DNA of 9,176 bases from Verrucomicrobiales bacterium (GTDB lineage Bacteria > Verrucomicrobiota > Verrucomicrobiia > Limisphaerales > Palsa-1400). Numbering within the stretch: position 1 is the first letter of the stretch; each line of letters begins with the position of its first letter. The notes beneath the pieces are model-generated. The model had not been told where the DNA came from. It saw only the letters and a program-made list of their open reading frames with translations, and ran no database searches. This document shows positions 1 to 5,513 of this stretch, one piece after another. The translations under genes were made by a program, and so were the position numbers. The stretch lies in contig JAQGOW010000478.1 in the NCBI GenBank assembly GCA_028293405.1, positions 1-9,176 of the forward strand. The letters run 5' to 3'.

Positions 1-1
1 G

Positions 2-973
2 AACCAACTTGGTACGCATCGTCCGAATACACGCGAGGAGTTGCAAAAGCTGCTGACCGCTGATGTTGTTCGCAACTACCGAGTCATCAACCACGAGCCT
101 GAAAATCCCGATGCTCTCGTGCAGTTCGGCACGACCCGGGACGGCACGCCCGCTTTGTTGAATCGCACGCTAGCGCAGGCCGATGTTCGGATTATCACAG
201 GCTTCATCGAGCCGCATTTCTTCGCCGGGTTCAGCGGCGGCATCAAAGGCATCATGCCTGGTTGCGCTGGGCTGGAAACCGTGATGAGCAATCACGGAGC
301 TAAAAATATTGGCGACCCCAAAGCGACCTTTGGCATCACTGACGGCAATCCGTTATGGGAAGAACTGCGCGACATCGCGTTGCGCATCGGCCCAAGTTTT
401 CTTCTCAACGTTACCCTAAATGACGACCGCGGCATCACAGGCGTTTTTGCGGGCGATATGTTGCAGGCGCACAAAGTTGGTTTCGAATTCGTGCGTAAAT
501 CAGCGATGCAAAAGGTCAAAGCGCCTTTTGAAATTGTTCTCACCACAAATAGCGGTTACCCGCTCGACCAGAATTTTTACCAGGGCGTCAAAGGCATGAG
601 CGCGGCTGCTCGAATTATCGAACAGGGCGGCACGATGATTTTGGCCTGTGAATGTTGCGAAGGTATTCCGGCGAATAGCCATTTGGAAAAACTTCTGCTC
701 AGTGCGAAAAGTCCTGAAGAAATCTTGACGATGTTGAGCATGCCTGGGTTTGTCCGGCCTGAACAGTGGCAGGCGCAGATTCAGGCGCTGATCCAACGTC
801 GTGCGAATGTGCTCCTGCACAGTTCGCTGCCGGACGACATGGTTCGTCGCGTGTTCCTGACCCCGTGCCATGACATTGCCGAGACTGTACGGCAAAAACT
901 GGCGGAACTCGGGCCTGAAGCGCGAGTCGCAGTGCTGCCGCAAGGTCCACTGACGATTCCGTATCTCGGCTAA
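2..973 (+). CDS. larA: Nickel-dependent lactate racemase-like protein (LarA family), 5' end missing
   Basis: The reading frame is open from base 2, so the gene begins outside the window; about 324 codons remain, against roughly 420 for LarA, so around 100 N-terminal residues are lost. The first residues read GTHRPNTREEL, a LarA-like segment that continues upstream of any internal start. Seen directly: a His at 215-217 followed by a Lys 10 residues later and another His 16 residues after that, inside EPHFFAGFSGGIK and MSNH. This spacing equals His174, Lys184 and His200 of Lactobacillus LarA, which hold the nickel-pincer cofactor. A later Gln and Lys three residues apart (YQGVKG, 581-592) match the substrate-binding Gln295/Lys298. 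Known for the family: cytoplasmic racemisation or epimerisation of 2-hydroxyacids. The cofactor-making genes larB, larC and larE are not in view, and the true substrate may not be lactate. Confidence 0.85.
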   Translation, partial: NQLGTHRPNTREELQKLLTADVVRNYRVINHEPENPDALVQFGTTRDGTPALLNRTLAQADVRIITGFIEPHFFAGFSGGIKGIMPGCAGLETVMSNHGAKNIGDPKATFGITDGNPLWEELRDIALRIGPSFLLNVTLNDDRGITGVFAGDMLQAHKVGFEFVRKSAMQKVKAPFEIVLTTNSGYPLDQNFYQGVKGMSAAARIIEQGGTMILACECCEGIPANSHLEKLLLSAKSPEEILTMLSMPGFVRPEQWQAQIQALIQRRANVLLHSSLPDDMVRRVFLTPCHDIAETVRQKLAELGPEARVAVLPQGPLTIPYLG

Positions 974-1032
974 CGTTGGGTCACAATCTGTTTAGCTTCA
1001 CTTTTGTTTTTGTTTGCGCAAATTGCCCGTCC

Positions 1033-2184
1033 ATGGAACGTGAGATTCTCGTCCGAGTTCGAGCCGCTTTAGCACTGACGACGACGCTATTGGTTGTCGG
1101 TTGTACGAGCTCGAATGTGGGCACGGGTGTCACTACGGTGCCTTCGTCGTCCGCAACTCCAATGGCTTCTCCGCTGGCAAAACCTGCTCAACCAGTCCCG
1201 CCGGTTATGCCGGTTGCGAAACCGCGGACGAATCCTCCGCTGGCAATCGTCAAACCGCCGATAGTTGCACCTCAACCACGCGAACCGGAACCGATTCGTG
1301 GATGGGTCGGGATTGAACGATGGGCGCTCTCCAACAGGGTAGGGCAGTTGCATCTTGTGTGGGGTGGCGCTCAGCCGAAATTGGAACTGATTGCGCCGAG
1401 TGGTCGTCTGGAATTTTCCGTTGGCAGTCAGTTCGCCAAATGGAACGGGCTAAGTTTTCTGCTCGGGTTTGCGCCGCAGATTGTGGCGCATGAAATCGCG
1501 GTGAACGGTCTCGATATTCAGAAAAGCTTTTTGCCTTTGATCCAACAAAGGGCTCCGACGATACGCGGCCGAGTTATTGTCATCGACCCGGGGCACGGCG
1601 GTGACCAGCGCGGGACGAAGAGCATCGTTGGCAACAAATTCGAAAAGGATTTCACGTTGGATTGGGCATTGCGATTGCGGACGTTGCTCGCGAGCAACGG
1701 GTGGACAGTTTACCTGACGCGCACCCAAGACGTGGATATCCCACTGCACGATCGCGTTGCTGTCGCTGATCGTGTGAAGGCGGATTTGTTTTTAAGTTTG
1801 CACTTCAATGCCGGCGGAACAGGCGGAGCGGAGTCGGGCGTTGAGACCTACTGTATGACGCCGTTTGCGATGCCTTCGAATTTGACGCGCGGCTATGTCG
1901 ATGACCCGTATTACAATTGGCCGAACAACGGGTTTGATCGCGACAATTTTACGTGGGCGATGCGACTGCATCGCTCCTTGATGAGCGCGCTAACGACGGC
2001 GGATCGCGGTGTGCGACGGGCGCGGTTCATGGCGGTTTTGCGGACACAACGGCGACCGGCGGTTTTGATTGAAGGCGGGTATCTTTCCAATCGGCACGAA
2101 GCGACGTTGATCAACACACCGGAATATCGACAAAAACTGGCGCAAGGCGTTGCCAACGCGTTTCCATCCTTACCGAAGCAATGA
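1033..2184 (+). CDS. N-acetylmuramoyl-L-alanine amidase (Amidase_3), probable lipoprotein
   Basis: This enzyme should cleave the amide bond between N-acetylmuramic acid and L-alanine in peptidoglycan. From the ATG at 1033 the protein has 383 residues. It opens with a short charged region, a hydrophobic stretch and the lipobox-like LVVGC (Cys24), so it is probably lipid-anchored. A Pro-rich linker (about 45-88) and a beta-rich segment of unknown type (about 90-175) precede the catalytic domain (about 180-380). Zinc ligands are visible as His188 in DPGHGG, Glu204 in KFEKDF and His257 in SLHFNA; the catalytic Glu347 lies in LIEGGYLSN. The frame stays open upstream to a TTG at 976, but that start would put 19 more residues, including a second hydrophobic stretch, before the signal, so I prefer ATG 1033; no clear Shine-Dalgarno supports either. 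The stop overlaps the start of the epimerase gene, suggesting co-transcription. Confidence 0.88.
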   Translation: MEREILVRVRAALALTTTLLVVGCTSSNVGTGVTTVPSSSATPMASPLAKPAQPVPPVMPVAKPRTNPPLAIVKPPIVAPQPREPEPIRGWVGIERWALSNRVGQLHLVWGGAQPKLELIAPSGRLEFSVGSQFAKWNGLSFLLGFAPQIVAHEIAVNGLDIQKSFLPLIQQRAPTIRGRVIVIDPGHGGDQRGTKSIVGNKFEKDFTLDWALRLRTLLASNGWTVYLTRTQDVDIPLHDRVAVADRVKADLFLSLHFNAGGTGGAESGVETYCMTPFAMPSNLTRGYVDDPYYNWPNNGFDRDNFTWAMRLHRSLMSALTTADRGVRRARFMAVLRTQRRPAVLIEGGYLSNRHEATLINTPEYRQKLAQGVANAFPSLPKQ

Positions 2185-3149
2185 GCGCAAAACCGAAAGT
2201 TCTCGTCACAGGTGGCGCTGGTTTTATCGGCTCGCATTTGACCGAACGTTTGCTGCGAGACGGTAAGGACGTGGTCGTCATCGATGATTTATCGACAGGG
2301 CGAATTGAGAATCTCGCGGCGCAAAAGAACAATCCCGGGCTCACGTTCATACGCGCCAAAGTTTCTGAATACAAAGAACTGAACAACCTCATTGCGCAGT
2401 GCGAAAGCGTTTATCACCTCGCTGCGGCAGTTGGTGTGGAACTGGTGATTCAATCGTGCGTGCGCTCGATTGAAACCAATGTGCATGAGACTGAAGTCAT
2501 CCTGCATGCCGTGGCGGAACATCGCGTTCCGGTGCTGTTGGCGTCGACATCCGAGGTTTATGGGAAGAGCACGAAGCCGGCGTTCTCGGAAGATGACGAC
2601 TTGCTGATTGGGCCGCCGAAATTTTCGCGCTGGAGCTATGCGTGTTCGAAGTTGATGGACGAATTTCTCGCGCTGGCGTTTGCGCGCGAGCGTGAGGTGC
2701 CCGTGGTAGTTGCCCGACTGTTCAATACCGTTGGACCGCGACAGACGGGGCAATACGGAATGGTGTTGCCGAGGTTTATTGCGTCAGCGAGACGGGGTGA
2801 ACCATTGCGCGTTTATGGTGATGGGAGGCAGACGCGATGTTTTTGTTTTGTCTCGGACACGGTCGAGGCGTTGGTGCGTTTGCAGAGCACGCCAGCTTCG
2901 CGCAACAACGTGTTCAATGTCGGCAATCCTGAAGAGGTCAGCATTGTCGAATTGGCAAAGCTCGTTATTGAGATTACCAATTCAAAATCGGCCGTCGAAT
3001 TTGTGCCTTATGAACAGGCCTATGCGCCGGGATTCGAGGACATGCTTCGACGCAAGCCGGTCATCGACAGGCTTGCTGAAGTAACAGGGTTCCGGCCGTC
3101 AACGCCGCTTCGGAAAATCGTCGAGCTGACGGTCGCTTCGGTTGGCTAA
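2181..3149 (+). CDS. NAD-dependent nucleotide-sugar epimerase/dehydratase (extended SDR)
   Basis: The 322-residue product is a full-length extended short-chain dehydrogenase. Residues 7-20 form the Rossmann strand and the GxxGxxG loop (Gly11, Gly14, Gly17); Asp35-Asp36 end the second strand, where NAD selection occurs. The catalytic Ser/Thr lies in STSEVYGK (122-129), and the YxxxK pair is Tyr153 and Lys157. The C-terminal part carries GPRQTGQYGMVLPRF and VYGDGRQTRCFCFVSD, typical of UDP-sugar epimerases and UDP-glucuronate decarboxylases. It probably makes an activated sugar for envelope polysaccharide or glycan. The exact reaction (4-epimerase, 4,6-dehydratase or decarboxylase) cannot be read from motifs alone. 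It overlaps the amidase gene by 4 bp (ATGA), so translation is likely coupled. Its stop overlaps that of the convergent gene. Confidence 0.88.
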   Translation: MSAKPKVLVTGGAGFIGSHLTERLLRDGKDVVVIDDLSTGRIENLAAQKNNPGLTFIRAKVSEYKELNNLIAQCESVYHLAAAVGVELVIQSCVRSIETNVHETEVILHAVAEHRVPVLLASTSEVYGKSTKPAFSEDDDLLIGPPKFSRWSYACSKLMDEFLALAFAREREVPVVVARLFNTVGPRQTGQYGMVLPRFIASARRGEPLRVYGDGRQTRCFCFVSDTVEALVRLQSTPASRNNVFNVGNPEEVSIVELAKLVIEITNSKSAVEFVPYEQAYAPGFEDMLRRKPVIDRLAEVTGFRPSTPLRKIVELTVASVG

Positions 3150-3601
3150 CCGAGGCCGAGCTTCTGGAACTCGGTTTGCAACTCGATGTTGAATGCCTGC
3201 AAATCTACTTCTAACGGCTTGTAGCCTTTTTCGGGCGGCACGATTCCGAGACGGCCGGTTTGGTCGAGGAACCATTCGGCGGTTTTGCCATCGCTGAAAG
3301 TCACTTTGCCGCTGACGAGAGCGTTGGCACGCGCGATTTGATCTACGACGACTTTGACATTGCCGGGCAGGCCGGGTTCTGCGGGCAATTCAGGTGCGAC
3401 CGGTTGCTCGGGTTGTTTCGGTTCAGCCGGCGGTTCGGGATCTTTCGGCTTCAGTTTTAAATCATCGACTAACATTCGCACTTCGAGATAGGTCATGCGC
3501 AGGCCGAGTTCTTTCTCAAGTCGCTTTTGGATGTCGGAGAGTTTCAGGCCCTCATTGATCCACTGCGTTACCTTTTGTTTTTGCGTCTCGTCAAGTTGCA
3601 T
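3146..3601 (-). CDS. Conserved small protein of unknown function with Pro/Glu linker
   Basis: The 151-residue protein (ATG at 3601-3599) has three parts. Residues 5-50 are predicted helical and charged (DETQKQKVTQWINEG, LSDIQKRLEKELG), resembling a small helix-turn-helix or helical adaptor. Residues 52-79 are a linker rich in Pro, Glu and Ala. Residues 82-150 look like a beta-rich domain containing SGKVTFSDGKTAEWFLDQ and ending in a helix. There is no signal peptide or membrane segment, so it is probably cytoplasmic. An in-frame GTG at 3622 would add seven residues; I prefer the ATG because the helical domain begins just after it, although neither start has a clear ribosome site. I recall similar small proteins in Verrucomicrobiota but know no function for them. 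The gene converges on the epimerase gene and shares four bases with it. Confidence 0.75.
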   Translation of the reverse strand: MQLDETQKQKVTQWINEGLKLSDIQKRLEKELGLRMTYLEVRMLVDDLKLKPKDPEPPAEPKQPEQPVAPELPAEPGLPGNVKVVVDQIARANALVSGKVTFSDGKTAEWFLDQTGRLGIVPPEKGYKPLEVDLQAFNIELQTEFQKLGLG

Positions 3602-3647
3602 ATACGGAGTCAACGATAACACGTGGAACGGTTCTTTACACCAGAGG

Positions 3648-3661
3648 AAACTCCGGAGTTT
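3648..3661. repeat. 14-bp perfect palindrome in the gap between divergent genes
   Basis: AAACTCCGGAGTTT reads the same on both strands. It lies in the 169-bp gap between the start of the minus-strand small gene and the methyltransferase start, where an operator would be expected. About one such palindrome is expected by chance in a window this size, so the case rests on location only. Nothing else in the gap is convincing: a weak 5-bp hairpin (TTCGC/GCGAA, 3679-3693) and no recognisable -35/-10 pair. Confidence 0.25.
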
Positions 3662-3770
3662 TTATGAAGTGTTTCACGTTCGCACTTGGCGAAAGCCCCT
3701 TCCACAAGCAAACTGTGTATGGCAATTCGGAAGTTAGGTAGTTATTCCCACTCGTCTGAATATTTCGTAA

Positions 3771-4616
3771 ATGAATAGATCTGAAACGCAATTTTCGCTT
3801 GAGGTTATGGACTTCGTCAAAGTCATGAAAGAGATTGCTGACGCGTCTGTTGACCTCGTGGTGACATCACCGCCGTACAATTTAGGCATCAAATACCGGA
3901 AATACGAAGATCGAAAGAGTCGAGAAGACTATTTAAAATGGTGCTGTGAGTGGGCAACTCAGGTGAAGCGCGTGCTCAAGGACAATGGTTCGTTTTTTCT
4001 TAATCTAGGCGCGTGCCCGTCAAACCCCCTGGTTCCGCATGAACTCGTTGTTGCGCTAAAAACCGAACCATTAGCATTTGTTCTTCAAAACACTTTCCAT
4101 TGGATCAAATCGATTACTATCGAAACTAAAGCTGGCAAGCAAGTTTCAGCTGGGCATTTTAAACCGCTCCATTCAAAGCGATATGTCAACGATTGCCACG
4201 AATATATATTTCATCTGACCAAGCAAGGGAATACCCCACTAGATCGTCTAAGTCTGGGCGTCCCCTATGCCGATAAATCAAATATAAAACGATGGGCACA
4301 TACCAGCGGAAAAGATCTGCGATGTAGAGGCAACAACTGGTTTATACCTTATAAGACAATCGTTAGTCGGTCCAAACAAAGGCCCCATCCTGCAACATTC
4401 CCGGTTGAACTCGCGACCAATTGCATCCGTGTTCATGGAACAAAGCGTGGCCTCGTAATGCTCGATCCATTTCTGGGTATCGGTCATTCAGCTGTAGCAG
4501 CCAAAGAATGCGGTATACAGACCTTCATTGGCTTTGATATTGACCGTGAATATGTGAGACTGGCAAGGTCGCTAGTGTCACCTGATCAAGATGGTGGTTT
4601 AACACGGCGGCGATAA
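3771..4616 (+). CDS. Site-specific DNA methyltransferase, beta class (N4-cytosine or N6-adenine)
   Basis: The 281-residue protein transfers a methyl group from S-adenosylmethionine to an exocyclic amino group in DNA. Motif order is that of the beta class: catalytic motif IV TSPPYNLG (residues 32-39) comes first. A target-recognition region follows in the middle (about 110-205, including GNNWFIPYKTI), then HPATFP (206-211). The SAM-binding motif I DPFLGIGHSA (232-241) and motif II FIGFDID (252-258) come last. TSPPY occurs in both N4-cytosine and N6-adenine enzymes, so the target base is undecided. An in-frame TAA directly before the ATG fixes the start, which has no clear Shine-Dalgarno. ATA and AGA codons are common, and one sampled line is 35% GC, against over 60% in flanking genes, suggesting transfer. 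No endonuclease adjoins it; the next gene starts 10 bp downstream. It may be an orphan methylase or the modification half of an unknown system. Confidence 0.9.
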   Translation: MNRSETQFSLEVMDFVKVMKEIADASVDLVVTSPPYNLGIKYRKYEDRKSREDYLKWCCEWATQVKRVLKDNGSFFLNLGACPSNPLVPHELVVALKTEPLAFVLQNTFHWIKSITIETKAGKQVSAGHFKPLHSKRYVNDCHEYIFHLTKQGNTPLDRLSLGVPYADKSNIKRWAHTSGKDLRCRGNNWFIPYKTIVSRSKQRPHPATFPVELATNCIRVHGTKRGLVMLDPFLGIGHSAVAAKECGIQTFIGFDIDREYVRLARSLVSPDQDGGLTRRR

Positions 4617-4620
4617 GGCA
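4615..4620 (+). promoter_or_regulatory. Shine-Dalgarno for the 237-aa gene, overlapping the methyltransferase stop
   Basis: AAGGCA at 4615-4620 starts inside the TAA stop of the methyltransferase and leaves about 8 bases between AAGG and the ATG at 4627. Two other ATGs (4622 and 4631) are out of frame. The arrangement selects the 4627 start and suggests translation from the same transcript as the methyltransferase. Confidence 0.5.
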
Positions 4621-4626
4621 AATGGT

Positions 4627-5340
4627 ATGGATGCTTTGACATTGACGATTGAGGACGATCAACGGGGATTAAACCCAACGGAGTTGGCTGATTTTCTATA
4701 CCTTTTCCGAGCTGTTACTCTTGCACTTAGGGATGTAATCCCCGCGGGCGACAGTAAAAGTAAGCGCGTTCCCAGTATTGCCGAAGTAAACCGTTACCGA
4801 TCTTCAATCTGTCGATTCTCTCCTGGGCAACTTAATAAGTACTTCGATACAACGAAGAGTCGCCATTTTTTTGAAATAGAAAACATCCAGCGCAACAGTC
4901 CCATGGAGTTGATTGTAGGCGGGGTTGGTTTCTTATTGGCCGTAGGTGTAATCATCTCAGGTGGTTCGATTTCATTTACCTCCACGGGAGTAAAAGCTAA
5001 GCTGCCGCCATTAGGGAAAGGGGTAAAACTCTTGCGGGAGTCTCTCGGAATCAAGGCTGCGATGAAAGCAGGATTTGGTCTCAAGGATGTCACAATCAAG
5101 CTCAATCAAAGAGAGTTTGAGCTTCTCATGCAGCAGAATCCGCTATCAGAGGCTAACGGAGGATTCCAACATTTCCTTGTGGGACTTCAACTGCGCGTCA
5201 ATAAAAGGACGAAAGAACTAGAGCTTAGCCAACGTGATTTGCAACGGATCCATAGGTACATGCAGAACCCCGCGAAAGGCGGTTGGCAGGCTAGATTCAA
5301 TAAAATCTTCAGTCGGCATTTTCCGCAGCTGATGTGCTGA
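4627..5340 (+). CDS. Unrecognised 237-aa protein with one glycine-rich hydrophobic segment
   Basis: I do not recognise this family. Residues 1-38 look like a beta strand (ALTLTIEDD) followed by an amphipathic helix (LNPTELADFLYLFRAVTLAL). Residues 40-92 are polar and basic. Residues 94-115 (ELIVGGVGFLLAVGVIISGG) are hydrophobic and glycine-rich, long enough for one membrane pass or a membrane-inserting hairpin. Residues 124-237 are mixed helical and strongly basic, with KLPPLGKGVKLLRESLG and a Lys/Arg-rich tail. There is no N-terminal signal peptide, no PD-(D/E)xK nuclease motif, no HNH or PLD motif and no Walker A. It lies 10 bp after the DNA methyltransferase with the same AT-rich composition, so the two were probably acquired together. 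A role as partner or membrane effector of the methyltransferase is only a guess from position. Confidence 0.78.
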   Translation: MDALTLTIEDDQRGLNPTELADFLYLFRAVTLALRDVIPAGDSKSKRVPSIAEVNRYRSSICRFSPGQLNKYFDTTKSRHFFEIENIQRNSPMELIVGGVGFLLAVGVIISGGSISFTSTGVKAKLPPLGKGVKLLRESLGIKAAMKAGFGLKDVTIKLNQREFELLMQQNPLSEANGGFQHFLVGLQLRVNKRTKELELSQRDLQRIHRYMQNPAKGGWQARFNKIFSRHFPQLMC

Positions 5341-5349
5341 AGTTCTCGG

Positions 5350-5370
5350 GCAGTTGTAATAGTCGACTGC
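5350..5370. other. Weak hairpin downstream of the 237-aa gene
   Basis: GCAGTTG (5350-5356) pairs with CGACTGC (5364-5370) through seven pairs, one a T-G wobble, around a 7-base loop. No T-tract follows directly, so this is not a convincing rho-independent terminator. It could still mark the end of the methyltransferase transcript. The remaining bases up to the tRNA-like fragment show no recognisable promoter. Confidence 0.25.
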
Positions 5371-5399
5371 GAAATTGAACTCAAAGTTTTAGAATATTT

Positions 5400-5450
5400 G
5401 GGCGTTCTTAGCTCAGCCGCAGAACACTACCTTCACACGGTAGGACGCGG
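5400..5450 (+). pseudogene. 5' half of a tRNA-Val(CAC)-like sequence, T-arm missing
   Basis: The stretch starts GGGCGTT and continues with TTAGCTCAG, the usual start of the tRNA D-arm. The D-stem GCTC/GAAC has one mismatch (C-A), and the D-loop AGCCGCA lacks the normal GG pair. The anticodon arm is perfect: stem CTACC (5427-5431) and GGTAG (5439-5443) around the loop TTCACAC, which gives anticodon CAC at 5434-5436 (valine, codon GTG). After GGACGCGG the sequence turns into ACCCCCCGTAAAG. There is no TTCGA-type T-loop, no paired T-stem and no 3' acceptor strand. It therefore cannot fold as a normal tRNA and is best read as a decayed or truncated copy, perhaps left by integration of a mobile element. 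A chance match is unlikely given the intact anticodon arm and D-arm consensus. Confidence 0.55.
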
Positions 5451-5463
5451 ACCCCCCGTAAAG

Positions 5464-5478
5464 TGGCGGTTGCCGCCA
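5464..5478. other. GC-rich hairpin before rapA
   Basis: TGGCGG (5464-5469) pairs perfectly with CCGCCA (5473-5478) around a TTG loop, 36 bases before the preferred rapA start. There is no T-tract. It may simply be upstream sequence, but a stable stem in the leader could affect rapA expression. No clear promoter is visible between the tRNA fragment and the gene. Confidence 0.2.
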
Positions 5479-5513
5479 AGTCAGATTGTGATAAGTATCC
5501 CGACCCAGTTTTC

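Noticed and set aside
500..943. Minus-strand reading frame opposite the LarA-like gene
   Set aside because: The LarA motifs on the plus strand explain the region, and the antisense product is low in recognisable structure.
3495..3737. Plus-strand 80-codon frame opposite the small minus-strand gene
   Set aside because: More than half lies antisense to the better-supported gene, and the rest has no coding features or ribosome site.
4627..5340. Restriction endonuclease partner of the methyltransferase
   Set aside because: No PD-(D/E)xK, HNH, GIY-YIG or PLD motif is visible, and the hydrophobic segment argues against a typical type II enzyme.
5400..5475. Complete functional tRNA-Val
   Set aside because: The T-stem, T-loop and 3' acceptor strand cannot be found in any reasonable alignment, and the D-arm has a mismatch and lacks the conserved GG.
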